Source: Methylotenera sp. (GTDB lineage Bacteria; Pseudomonadota; Gammaproteobacteria; Burkholderiales; Methylophilaceae). Taken from it: a DNA stretch of 35,824 nucleotides. The DNA is taken from assembly GCF_029946165.1 (NCBI RefSeq), contig NZ_JAQSDZ010000024.1, positions 1-35,824 on the forward strand, written 5' to 3'. Shown here piece by piece: positions 27,737 to 35,824 of this stretch (within the stretch, counting starts at the first letter, position 1; each line of letters starts with the position of its first letter). The notes below the pieces were generated by a model. That model did not search any database, had not been told where the DNA came from, and saw only the letters and a program-made list of their open reading frames with translations. The position numbers and the translations under genes were made by a program.

Positions 27737-28918
27737 TCAAACTTGTTCAGAAGCCCTCATTTGTTTGGCAATTATTTGAATAGGGTGCATCACAGAAACG
27801 CTTAGATTTTTTTCGCGCAATCCATTGGCGATATGCAAGCTACAGCCAATGTTAGAAGTCGCAAGTATCGCAACATTATTAGCGCTAATGGCATTTAATT
27901 TGTCTTTCAATAAATTATTGGCCATTTCGCTTTGGGTGAGCATGTAAGCACCTGCGCCGCCACAGCACTGACTATTCCCTGCAAGTGGGATGATTGTGGC
28001 ATCGGGGATTTTCTTAAGTAAGCTATAAACCGCTTGATGACTTTTTTGTACATTTCTTAAGGTACATGGGTCTTGTACATAAATTTGTTCCTGAAGTGGG
28101 TTAACTTCCACATTAGACCAATCACACGCCATTAAAAATGCGCTGATGTCTTGAATTTTATGGGTCGGTAAGTAGTCATTAAGCCCTGCACCACAACCAC
28201 TTGCGGTCGTTAAGATTGGTAAGCTGGCGTCGAAGCTATTTTGATTTTGTGCTACCAGTTTACTGGATTCTTCCGCGTCGCCCATTTGCCTTGCTATGCC
28301 GCCACAACAGGTTTGCTGCGCTGGAATGTGAACATCGTAACCCAATTGGTTTAGCACTTGAATGCTGGCTTTTAATGTCGTCGTATCAAGCGCATTGCCT
28401 GCGCAGCCTAAAAACAAACTAACGGCACCTTTTTTCTCGCTATTTGCTGGATAAAGACTTTTCCAGGCGCTTGGTTTCTCAACCATTGGTAATAGTTTAG
28501 CCACAGGAATGATGCGTTTGATTAAGCTAAAAAGGCCAGTTTTTTGAATTAACCAAATTTTCCAAACGAGTGCATTGGTGAGAAAGCGGCTTCGTATAAA
28601 TACTTTAGTCAGTGCAGAAAATGGACTTTTCTTAGGAATAAAAAGTGCGCGTGTGGTATCGACAAGTGCACCATAATTCACGTTATTTGGGCAAGCAGAT
28701 TCACAACTACGGCAACTCAAACATAAATCGATATGTTCATTAAAACGCGTATTGTTTGGCAAAATTTCTTGCGCTACTGCACGCATGAGCTGAATGCGTC
28801 CGCGTGGAGAATCAGCTTCGGAACCAGTTTTTCTGTAGGTTGGGCAATGTGGTAAGCATAAGCCGCAGGCCACACAACGGTCAGCCTCTACAATCAATTC
28901 TTTTATAGATAAAGTCAT
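27737..28918 (-). CDS. glcF: Glycolate oxidase iron-sulfur subunit
   Basis: The 393-residue protein has two 4Fe-4S clusters near the N-terminus (C15-C18-C21-C25 in CVACGLCLPHCPT; C66-C69-C72-C76 in CLSCRSCESACP). Two cysteine-rich CCG domains follow (CCGGIARQMG and CCGGAGAYML). This is the GlcF/LutA architecture, and GlcF is the closest by layout. Partner flavin subunits GlcD and GlcE are not in the window. It may pass electrons from glycolate or a related hydroxy acid to the quinone pool. It heads the operon with coq7, which makes the quinone. Confidence 0.85.
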   Translation of the reverse strand: MTLSIKELIVEADRCVACGLCLPHCPTYRKTGSEADSPRGRIQLMRAVAQEILPNNTRFNEHIDLCLSCRSCESACPNNVNYGALVDTTRALFIPKKSPFSALTKVFIRSRFLTNALVWKIWLIQKTGLFSLIKRIIPVAKLLPMVEKPSAWKSLYPANSEKKGAVSLFLGCAGNALDTTTLKASIQVLNQLGYDVHIPAQQTCCGGIARQMGDAEESSKLVAQNQNSFDASLPILTTASGCGAGLNDYLPTHKIQDISAFLMACDWSNVEVNPLQEQIYVQDPCTLRNVQKSHQAVYSLLKKIPDATIIPLAGNSQCCGGAGAYMLTQSEMANNLLKDKLNAISANNVAILATSNIGCSLHIANGLREKNLSVSVMHPIQIIAKQMRASEQV

Positions 28919-29005
28919 ATGCTTATTATAAGCCTTGCCATGTGCGCTTGGAGCAAGCTTGCCTTAGAAAATATGGTTAGAAAGCCTATTTATAAGCTAA
29001 CAGAA

Positions 29006-29040
29006 ATAAAAAATCCGCCTTCATCACAAAGGCGGATTAA
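29006..29040 (-). terminator. Rho-independent terminator after the S41 protease gene
   Basis: AATCCGCC (29012-29019) and GGCGGATT (29031-29038) form an 8-bp stem with an 11-base loop. On the minus strand the hairpin is followed by a U-run (the plus strand reads aaataaaaaatcc before it). It lies directly behind the protease stop codon. Confidence 0.8.
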
Positions 29041-29056
29041 TTAATGACTAAGACTA

Positions 29057-30589
29057 TTATTTATCAGCAGGTGCATCAACTTTAGCAGCTTCAACCTTAG
29101 CTGGATCAGCCGCAACTACTGGCTTACCTTTAAGAAAATTCATGGCCTGAGCAAATTGTAAATCTTCTTTGCTTGTCGGTTCAATCGGGCCAGCAGGTTC
29201 AGCATATTTTTTCTCATTCAATTTATCTTTTGCAGCGCCTTTTGCAGGAGTTGCTGCATCAGATTTTTTTGCTGCGCCAGTTTGCAAATCTTTAGGATTA
29301 GTTAAGTGACCCGTTAAATCAGCTTCATGAATGTTATAAGTTTGATCTGTTCCATCATCAACAATGTAGTCAGGATCGATACCTTTAGCCTGTATCGAGC
29401 GACCATTTGGTGTGAAGTAACGCGCAGTCGTTAGCTTGATAGCCGCGCCGTTGTTCATTGGCATAATAGTTTGCACGGAACCCTTACCAAAGCTTCTAAT
29501 GCCCACTAATGTTGCACGTTTATGGTCTTGCAATGCACCTGCTACGATTTCAGAAGCTGAAGCAGAACCTGCATTAATCAAAACAACCATCGGTACGGTT
29601 TTAAGGTCAGCAGGTAAATCACTAATATAGTCGTTATTGGTGATTGCACTTGCATAACTTAACGGGTTGTTTGGATTTAGATTATTTTTTCTCATATAAG
29701 CACTTGCAATACTGTTGCTTACATAGTTTTCAGCACTTGCAGTTAACTTCATTTTAGAATCCGCAGCGCGCCCTTCGGTGTACACCACTAAAGTATCTTT
29801 TGGTAAAAATGCTGCTGAAACGCCAACGGCGCCATTCAACAAACCACCTGGGTCGTTGCGCAAATCTAAAACAAAGCCTTTAAACGGACCTTTATTTTCG
29901 TCGTGCATGGTTTTAATGGCTTTTGCTAAATCTTGGCCGGTATGTTCTTGGAACTGTGTGATGCGAGCATATGCATAACCAGGCTCAGTCATTTTGTATT
30001 TAACGCTTTTATTTTTGATAATGGCACGAACTAGCGTAAAGGTAAGTGGTTTAGGCTCGTTCTTACGTAAAACGGTTAACACAATTGAGGTATCTGGTTT
30101 GCCGCGCATGCGTTTTACCGCATCATTTAAATTCAAGCCTTTTACGGGTGTTTCGTCTAACTTCATGATTAAGTCACCGCTCTTAATGCCAGCAGCAAAA
30201 GCAGGGGAATCTTCAATAGGTGAAACTACCTTAACTAAACCATCCTCCATGCCAACTTCAATACCCAAGCCGCCAAATTCACCTTGCGTTGCTGCTTGCA
30301 TATCTTTGAATGCATCAGCATCCATATAGGTCGAATGCGGATCTAAACCTGTGAGCATGCCGCTAATCGCTTCTGATATTAACTTTTTATCTTCAACAGG
30401 TTCTACATAATCACTTTTGATTTTGCCGAATACTTCGGCAAATGCGCGCAAGTCGGCGATTGGAAATTGTTGTTTAGCCATTTTTTCAGCAACTGCTGAA
30501 TATGTTAGACTAAGCATTAGACCAAGGATTAAGCCTGAGCCCACTAAAGCAATTTTAGTAAAACCCTTATGTTTGTTTTTAGCTTGCAT
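29057..30589 (-). CDS. C-terminal processing peptidase (S41 family)
   Basis: A 510-residue CtpA/Prc-type protease. An N-terminal hydrophobic segment (KIALVGSGLILGLMLSLTYSAVA) is a signal or anchor. A PDZ domain follows at about 85-180 (FGGLGIEVGMEDGLVKVVSP, AGIKSGDLIMKLD). The catalytic region has LDLRNDPGG, then GSASASEIVAGALQDHKRATLVG and SFGKGSVQTIMP. By spacing to Prc, the Ser-Lys dyad is S344 and K369. The C-terminal 100 residues are low-complexity Ala/Lys/Pro. It cleaves unfolded or tail-tagged proteins in the periplasm. A terminator follows its stop. Confidence 0.9.
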   Translation of the reverse strand: MQAKNKHKGFTKIALVGSGLILGLMLSLTYSAVAEKMAKQQFPIADLRAFAEVFGKIKSDYVEPVEDKKLISEAISGMLTGLDPHSTYMDADAFKDMQAATQGEFGGLGIEVGMEDGLVKVVSPIEDSPAFAAGIKSGDLIMKLDETPVKGLNLNDAVKRMRGKPDTSIVLTVLRKNEPKPLTFTLVRAIIKNKSVKYKMTEPGYAYARITQFQEHTGQDLAKAIKTMHDENKGPFKGFVLDLRNDPGGLLNGAVGVSAAFLPKDTLVVYTEGRAADSKMKLTASAENYVSNSIASAYMRKNNLNPNNPLSYASAITNNDYISDLPADLKTVPMVVLINAGSASASEIVAGALQDHKRATLVGIRSFGKGSVQTIMPMNNGAAIKLTTARYFTPNGRSIQAKGIDPDYIVDDGTDQTYNIHEADLTGHLTNPKDLQTGAAKKSDAATPAKGAAKDKLNEKKYAEPAGPIEPTSKEDLQFAQAMNFLKGKPVVAADPAKVEAAKVDAPADK

Positions 30590-30727
30590 TTACGATTCCC
30601 ACAAATTAATGACGCAACGAGTTATAAGACAGACTGAGCTTTAATAGTTCCAAGTTTATCTAACAACTACAACAATAATTAAACTTAACTTCAATAATCA
30701 AACCCAATTAAAAGTATAACAGTAAGG

Positions 30728-31027
30728 ATGACTAAATTGACCACGTATAACATTGAAATTACTTATTGCACACAATGTCGCTGGCTTTTGCGTGCCGCTT
30801 GGTTAGCACAAGAGTTATTGACCACATTTGAGCAGGACTTAACTGGCGTGACTTTAAAGCCAGGCAGTAATGGTATTTTTGAGATTAGTTTAAATCAAAA
30901 ACTGCTTTTCTCTCGCAAAGAAGCAGGCCGATTTCCTGAGGCTAAAGAAGTTAAGCAATTGGTGAGAGATTGCATAGACCCGGAGCGGGATTTGGGTCAC
31001 AGTGATAAGCCTAAACCACAGAGTTAG
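30728..31027 (+). CDS. SelT/SelW/SelH (Rdx) family protein, Cys form
   Basis: 99 residues with the thioredoxin-like Rdx signature: EITYCTQCRWLLRAAWLAQELL, where C14-TQ-C17 is the redox motif (the first Cys replaces the selenocysteine of some homologues), and GIFEISLNQKLLFSRKEAGRFPEAKEVKQLVRD. Function in bacteria is unknown. It is divergent from the S41 protease gene and ends just before the convergent NlpC/P60 gene. Confidence 0.85.
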   Translation: MTKLTTYNIEITYCTQCRWLLRAAWLAQELLTTFEQDLTGVTLKPGSNGIFEISLNQKLLFSRKEAGRFPEAKEVKQLVRDCIDPERDLGHSDKPKPQS

Positions 31028-31054
31028 GCTCATAGGTATTAAGTTAATCAATAA

Positions 31055-31627
31055 TTAGTAAGTAAGTTTAACGGTTTCAGTGTCTTTTTTGGCATCAATA
31101 CGTTGAGCGCCGTCATAACGCTTTGCCCAATAATCTGCTTCTAAATTTTCCACTCGCACTACACCACCACTGCGAGGCGAGTGAATAAAGCGGTTGTTAC
31201 CCACGTATATGCCTACATGAGAAAATGCGGATTTAAGGGTATTAAAAAACACCAAGTCGCCTGGTTGAAGATCACTTTTGCGTACAGATTTACCCAGTTG
31301 GCTCATTCCAAGCGCAGAACGCGGTAGGCTTAAACTGGTAGCTTGCTTAAATACATAACGTACAAACCCGCTGCAATCAAAACCAGTATCAGGTGAATTG
31401 CCGCCGTATTGATAGCGAACACCACTCAACGCGAGCGCATTCATGAGTACTTCACTTGCGCGAGTAGACCACTTTTCCAGAACTTCGCTTTCTGAGTGCG
31501 CTAATAATGCAGCTTGCTCGTCAGTTGGCATCGCTTCATTGCCTGCAACAGTGTCAGCTGTCGCACACGAAGAGGTGGCTAAAACCAACATTAAGCAGAA
31601 CATAAAATGGCTGATAAATTTTTGCAT
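31055..31627 (-). CDS. NlpC/P60 (C40) peptidoglycan endopeptidase
   Basis: 190 residues. The N-terminal signal (QKFISHFMFCLMLVLATSSC) may be a weak lipobox with Cys or a normal signal peptide. The C40 domain shows GVRYQYGGNSPDTGFDCSGFVRYVF with catalytic C85, FSHVGIYVGNNRFIH with H137, and a third position at H149. It should hydrolyse peptide stem bonds of peptidoglycan in the periplasm. An ATG at 31627 is used. A 149-bp spacer divides it from the divergent helicase gene. Confidence 0.88.
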   Translation of the reverse strand: MQKFISHFMFCLMLVLATSSCATADTVAGNEAMPTDEQAALLAHSESEVLEKWSTRASEVLMNALALSGVRYQYGGNSPDTGFDCSGFVRYVFKQATSLSLPRSALGMSQLGKSVRKSDLQPGDLVFFNTLKSAFSHVGIYVGNNRFIHSPRSGGVVRVENLEADYWAKRYDGAQRIDAKKDTETVKLTY

Positions 31628-31776
31628 GTGCGCTAATTATAAGAATTTAAACAAAAAAAGCAAATATGGACTAATTTAACAATATTTTACTAAATATAAA
31701 ACTCACTGATATGTGTCAAGTTTTAGCATAAAACATCCCATAAAACTGTCGAAGTCGTGGGATAATCTCAGCCCTT

Positions 31777-33714
31777 ATGAGCGAACAATCCATACGCCAA
31801 GTATTTGAAAAAGACGGCACCTTAGCTAAGCATATCGACGGCTATAGCGAGCGGTCGCAACAGCTAGAAATGGCATTGGCGATTGGTGAGGCTATTGAAA
31901 ATAACACGCAATTGGTAGCCGAAGCTGGCACAGGCACAGGTAAAACTTTTGCCTATTTAGTGCCGGCCCTGCTCACGGGCGGTAAAGTCATTATTTCTAC
32001 GGGTACTAAGAATCTACAAGATCAACTTTATAGCCGCGATTTGCCTAATGTGCGTGATGCACTTAAAGTTCCAGTTACCGTGGCGATGCTCAAAGGGCGT
32101 GCAAACTATGTATGTCATTATCATCTAGAGCGCGCTGAGCAAGAAGGGCGCTTTGCCTCGCGTGAAGATGCAAAGTATGTGCATGTGATTAAAACTTTTG
32201 CTGAGAATAGCAAAACAGGCGACAAAAGCGAACTTAATTCGGTGCCAGAAAATGCCATGATTTGGGCTAGCGTAACTTCTACACGTGATAATTGCCTAGG
32301 CAGTGATTGCGCATATTACAAAGAATGTTTTGTAATGGAGGCGCGGAAGAAAGCACTTGAAGCCGATGTGGTGGTGGTTAATCATCACCTATTTTTTGCA
32401 GATGTAATGTTACGTGACGAGGGCGTTGCCGAATTACTACCAACGGCAAACACTGTGATATTTGATGAGGCGCATCAACTACCTGAAGTCGCAGGGCTAT
32501 TTTTTGGTGAAGATGTTTCTACTAGTCAATTGCTTGAACTGGCGCGAGATTGCACTACTGCACATTTAACGCTGGCTAAAGACTGTGTTGCTTTGGGTGG
32601 TGCGATTCCAGTGCTCGAGAAAGCAGCTAAAGATTTCAGGTTGGTTTTCGCTTACGAAGGTTCACGCTTACCTGTACAAAAAGCCTTAGCTCTCAAAGGT
32701 TTTGAAGACGCATTTGACCATATGCAAAGTCAATTGCAAGGGTTGACAACGATACTCGAAACCCAAGCCGCACGCGACCCATTGTTAGAAAAATGTTGGC
32801 AAAGAAGTGAAGCATTGTGCGATTTGTTTAGGCGCTGGAAAACTGCCGAAAATAATAATTTGGTACGTTGGGTTGAGGTGTTTACGCACTCAGTGCAACT
32901 TCATGCCACTCCTTTAAGTGTGGCAGAAGGCTTTGGTAAGCAATTAAATGCTCAACCGCGCGCATGGATTTTTACTTCGGCGACATTGGCGGTTAAAAGC
33001 GACTTTAGTCACTATTTAGAGCGCATGGGCTTGCAGGACGCCAAAACGGGCTACTGGGAAAGCCCATTCAATTATCAAGAGCAAGCATTGTTCTACGTAC
33101 CAGCGGACATGCCCGACCCCAATAGTCCAGCTTATACGGCAAGCGTGGTGGCTGCTGCTTTACCTGTGTTGCAAGCCAGTGGAGGCCGCGCCTTTGTGCT
33201 ATCTACCAGCTTGCGAGCTATGCGCGAGATTCATGCTTTATTGAAAGAAGAGTTCGCTGAAAACGGCATAGAAAGCCCGTTACTGCTGCAAGGTGAAAGC
33301 TCACGTACAGAGTTATTAGACCGCTTTCGTAAACTGGGTAACGCTGTATTGGTGGGCTCGCAAAGTTTTTGGGAAGGCGTAGATGTTCGAGGCGAAGCAT
33401 TAAGCGTGGTGATTATTGATAAATTGCCATTTGCGCCGCCAGATGACCCTGTGTTATCTGCACGTGTAGATAAATTAAATGCAGAAGGTAAAAATGCCTT
33501 TATGGAATATCAATTGCCTTATTCTGTGATTACCCTAAAGCAGGGCGCAGGGCGTTTGATTCGCGATGAAAATGACCGCGGCGTATTGATGATTTGCGAT
33601 CCGCGATTAATCACAAAATCTTATGGAAAACGCATTTGGCAAAGCTTGCCGCCATTCAAGCGTACTCGTGTGTTGGCCGATGTTCAGGCTTTTTTTGCAG
33701 AGACCGAGAATTAA
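31777..33714 (+). CDS. DinG/YoaA-type ATP-dependent DNA helicase
   Basis: A 645-residue superfamily 2 XPD-like helicase. Walker A is EAGTGTGKT (51-57), and motif II is DEAH (230-233). Four cysteines, C113, C173, C178 and C184, are spaced as in the Fe-S cluster domain. Motif V/VI regions are FWEGVDVRGEALSVVIIDKLPF and QGAGRLIRDENDRGVL. The length fits YoaA better than DinG. Such helicases unwind DNA, D-loops or R-loops in repair. It is followed by the ccm operon. Confidence 0.92.
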   Translation: MSEQSIRQVFEKDGTLAKHIDGYSERSQQLEMALAIGEAIENNTQLVAEAGTGTGKTFAYLVPALLTGGKVIISTGTKNLQDQLYSRDLPNVRDALKVPVTVAMLKGRANYVCHYHLERAEQEGRFASREDAKYVHVIKTFAENSKTGDKSELNSVPENAMIWASVTSTRDNCLGSDCAYYKECFVMEARKKALEADVVVVNHHLFFADVMLRDEGVAELLPTANTVIFDEAHQLPEVAGLFFGEDVSTSQLLELARDCTTAHLTLAKDCVALGGAIPVLEKAAKDFRLVFAYEGSRLPVQKALALKGFEDAFDHMQSQLQGLTTILETQAARDPLLEKCWQRSEALCDLFRRWKTAENNNLVRWVEVFTHSVQLHATPLSVAEGFGKQLNAQPRAWIFTSATLAVKSDFSHYLERMGLQDAKTGYWESPFNYQEQALFYVPADMPDPNSPAYTASVVAAALPVLQASGGRAFVLSTSLRAMREIHALLKEEFAENGIESPLLLQGESSRTELLDRFRKLGNAVLVGSQSFWEGVDVRGEALSVVIIDKLPFAPPDDPVLSARVDKLNAEGKNAFMEYQLPYSVITLKQGAGRLIRDENDRGVLMICDPRLITKSYGKRIWQSLPPFKRTRVLADVQAFFAETEN

Positions 33715-33717
33715 ATT

Positions 33718-33741
33718 CAGCGTCTCGAAGTCGAAACGCTG
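33718..33741. terminator. Hairpin after the DinG/YoaA-type gene
   Basis: CAGCGT (33718-33723) and ACGCTG (33736-33741) pair, with TCGA/TCGA continuing the stem. It starts three bases after the stop. No clear U-run follows, so termination would be weak or rho-dependent. A second dyad, CTAAC...GTTAG at 33761-33779, stands before ccmA. Confidence 0.45.
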
Positions 33742-33845
33742 CTGTTGAGGTTTTGAGTGCCTAACTCATTGAGTGTTAGAATGGCGACGGATACTATTAT
33801 TGATGAAATTGGCGACACTATTAATATGTTAATGGCACAGCACTT

Positions 33846-34463
33846 ATGTTAACTGTACAGAACTTGGCATGCTTGCGCGGTGACCGTTTGCTATTTAAAA
33901 ATGTAGAGTTCGAGCTTAATGCTGGCGGCTTACTCTATGTGCTGGGTGAGAATGGTAGCGGAAAAAGTAGTTTACTACGCATGTTATGCGGCTTGATATT
34001 GCCAGAAACAGGAACAGTTTTCTGGGATAAAAAAACCATCAAAGAAGAAACTGAAGGTTATTTGTCGAATCTTACTTATATTGGACATTTAAATGGCCTT
34101 AAAGATGACCTTACTGCACTTGAAAACTTAACGATGAGCGCGCGTGCTGCTGGTAATGATGTGTCAGAAGATAAAGCATTTGCAGCATTAGCGGCTATTG
34201 GCATTGAGCGTTGTGCAAATTTGCCAGCGCGCGTGCTATCGCAAGGGCAAAAAAGACGAGTAACGCTTGCTAAGCTTTGGTTGGCAAAAGGTAAATTATG
34301 GATATTGGACGAACCCTTTGCTGCATTAGATATTGCGTCAGTCAGTAGACTCGCTGCAAAGCTGGGTGAGCATTTAGCCAGTGGTGGTATGGCAATTCTG
34401 ACTACCCATCAAGATGTGACTATACATGCGCAATCGATACAGACTTTGAGGTTAAGTGAATGA
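33846..34463 (+). CDS. ccmA: Heme exporter ATP-binding protein CcmA
   Basis: 205 residues, an ABC ATPase with Walker A LGENGSGKSS (33-42), the Q-loop region, signature LSQGQKRRVTLAKLWLA, Walker B LWILDEP and the H-loop LTTHQDV. Its short size and CCM context mark it as CcmA. With CcmB and CcmC it frees heme loaded on CcmE for cytochrome c assembly. The stop overlaps the ccmB start (ATGA). Confidence 0.93.
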   Translation: MLTVQNLACLRGDRLLFKNVEFELNAGGLLYVLGENGSGKSSLLRMLCGLILPETGTVFWDKKTIKEETEGYLSNLTYIGHLNGLKDDLTALENLTMSARAAGNDVSEDKAFAALAAIGIERCANLPARVLSQGQKRRVTLAKLWLAKGKLWILDEPFAALDIASVSRLAAKLGEHLASGGMAILTTHQDVTIHAQSIQTLRLSE

Positions 34464-35128
34464 GTGGCGCATGGGTGACCGTGCTTAAGCGCGATCTTTT
34501 ACTAGCTTTCCGTAGACGTTCAGATGTTGCGACCACGCTATTTTTCTTCTTGATGGTCTCGAGTTTATTTCCATTGGGCATTGGCCCAGAACCTGCGGTG
34601 TTAAGCAGCATCGCACCAGGAGTTTTATGGGTGGCGGCATTATTGGCGGGCATGCTTTCACTCACACGTTTATTCGCAGCCGATTTTGCGGATGGTAGTT
34701 TAGAGCAAATGTTACTCGCACCTCAGCCGCTAACTTTATTAGTGACGGCAAAGGTTTTAGCGCATTGGCTTGTTTGCGGCTTGCCAGTGGTATTGTTAGC
34801 GCCATTAATAGGTTTGCAATATGCACTGCCAAGCGATGCATTATCAGTGCTGATTATTTCTTTATTATTGGGTACGCCAGCATTAAGTTTAATTGGCGCA
34901 ATTGGTGCCGCGCTTACCTTAGGCGTTCGAGGTAGTGGATTATTAGTAGCATTATTGGTATTACCTTTATATATTCCAGTGTTGATTTTTGGTGCTGGCG
35001 CAGTGGCGGCAAGTCAGCATGGTATGAGCGCACAGGCGCATTTGTCATTGTTGGCGGCCTGTTCGTTACTAGCTTTGGTGTTGGCACCTTTGGCTACTGC
35101 GGCTGCATTACGTATCTCTGTAGAATAA
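34460..35128 (+). CDS. ccmB: Heme exporter permease CcmB
   Basis: 222 residues with six transmembrane helices, beginning WVTVLKRDLLLAFRRRSDVATTLFFFLMVSSLFPLGIGPEP, a typical CcmB N-terminus. The overlap of four bases with ccmA suggests coupled translation. It is the membrane component of the CcmAB transporter. It is followed after 87 bp by ccmC. Confidence 0.95.
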   Translation: MSGAWVTVLKRDLLLAFRRRSDVATTLFFFLMVSSLFPLGIGPEPAVLSSIAPGVLWVAALLAGMLSLTRLFAADFADGSLEQMLLAPQPLTLLVTAKVLAHWLVCGLPVVLLAPLIGLQYALPSDALSVLIISLLLGTPALSLIGAIGAALTLGVRGSGLLVALLVLPLYIPVLIFGAGAVAASQHGMSAQAHLSLLAACSLLALVLAPLATAAALRISVE

Positions 35129-35215
35129 TCCTTAGGTAGAATAAAGTTTAGAGTAGAGTAAAATATGCGCGAGTTTAAACACAGCAACATTACAGTGAAT
35201 TTGAGCAAATAAATT

Positions 35216-35824
35216 ATGAGCATTAATTGGTTTAAATATTCATCTCCGCAGACTTTTTATCCGCTAGCTGGAAAAATGATTCCGTGGTTTGCTGGGCTAG
35301 CCACAATTTTAGCTATCGCAGGTTTGTACATTAGCTTTGCTGTCGCCCCGACTGATTTTCAGCAAGGTGAAGCTTATCGCATTATTTTTGTTCATGTGCC
35401 TGCAGCATGGATGTCTATGGTCATTTATATCGTCATGGCTGGATGGGCAGGGCTAGGCTTAGCGCTCAATGCGCGATTATCAGCCATGATGGCTCAGGCG
35501 CTAGCGCCTACTGGTGCAATTTTTACCTTACTCGCTTTAGTCACAGGGTCACTTTGGGGTAAACCAATGTGGGGCGCTTGGTGGGTGTGGGACGCGCGTT
35601 TAACCTCTGAGCTTATCTTATTATTTCTATATCTAGGCTTCATTGCTTTGCAATCGTCGATTGATGATCCGCGTCGTGCAGATAGAGCGGGGGCTTTGTT
35701 AGCGCTGGTTGGCGTAGTTAACGTGCCGATTATTTATTTTTCAGTGAAATGGTGGAATACCTTGCATCAAGGCTCTAGCATCAATATGGGAGCGGCGCCA
35801 AAAATGGCCGCGACTATGTTGATG
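35216..35824 (+). CDS. ccmC: Heme chaperone-presenting protein CcmC, partial
   Basis: The frame opens at ATG 35216 and runs without a stop to the window end (203 codons; full family members have about 245). The heme-binding WWD signature WGAWWVWDARLTSELILLF is present, and VHVPAAWM supplies the conserved histidine before it. Several membrane helices are visible. CcmC attaches heme to CcmE in the periplasm. The 3' end and any following ccmD and ccmE are outside the window. Confidence 0.95.
   Translation, partial: MSINWFKYSSPQTFYPLAGKMIPWFAGLATILAIAGLYISFAVAPTDFQQGEAYRIIFVHVPAAWMSMVIYIVMAGWAGLGLALNARLSAMMAQALAPTGAIFTLLALVTGSLWGKPMWGAWWVWDARLTSELILLFLYLGFIALQSSIDDPRRADRAGALLALVGVVNVPIIYFSVKWWNTLHQGSSINMGAAPKMAATMLM

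Noticed and set aside
33759-33780. GCCTAAC...GTTAGAA as a second attC site
   Set aside because: The R-box-like pair is only 19 bp across with no L boxes or centre, far too short for attC.

Overview
The window looks like a piece of chromosome from a betaproteobacterium, probably a methylotroph of the family Methylophilaceae (Methylotenera-like). This rests on moderately low GC with many TTA/TTG-rich codons, and on betaproteobacterial families such as a BPSS1780-type membrane protein, DUF2782 next to polA and thrB, DUF2322 next to coq7, and homoserine kinase of the APH fold. No rRNA, tRNA, phage, IS or CRISPR was seen. Genus is inferred, not proven.

Layout. 1-4.4 kb: a partial zinc-ribbon membrane protein (-), a frameshifted MHS-type MFS transporter (+), a YkgJ-like and a CinA-like gene (-), and a membrane diguanylate cyclase (+). 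4.5-12.8 kb: polA (-), then LOG family, DUF2782, thrB and a BPSS1780 protein (+), then uvrD (-). Perfect inverted repeats serve as terminators here. 12.8-14.3 kb is the only clearly accessory stretch. It holds a stacked-hairpin transcript ending in an orphan strong terminator (candidate small RNA), a decayed FMN-binding protein gene, and a secreted-protein gene whose stop codon lies inside a 55-bp attC-like site. The last has the organisation of a single integron gene cassette. 14.3-16.5 kb: groES-groEL (-) behind a textbook CIRCE operator. 16.5-20.4 kb: an unrecognised gene, tas, phnA/yjdM, pldA and a DoxX gene (+). 20.4-25.7 kb: rlhA (-), then bioA-dacB and an FKBP lipoprotein (+). 25.9-28.9 kb: OsmC and VOC genes (+), then the compact glcF-coq7-DUF2322 operon (-). 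29-35.8 kb: a ctp protease (-), a SelW-like gene (+), an NlpC/P60 lipoprotein-like hydrolase (-), a dinG/yoaA helicase (+), and the start of a cytochrome c maturation operon, ccmA-ccmB-ccmC (+, cut by the window end).

Most genes are housekeeping: DNA repair (polA, uvrD, dinG), protein folding (groESL, FKBP, ctp), envelope work (dacB, pldA, NlpC/P60), cofactors (bioA, coq7, ccm) and threonine synthesis (thrB). The most unusual observation is the lone cassette-like unit downstream of groEL. It has an attC-like 3' end, a very short leader and a host-side promoter just outside the boundary. Next are the candidate small RNA and the transporter frameshift in a C-run. Several extragenic palindromes are also described.
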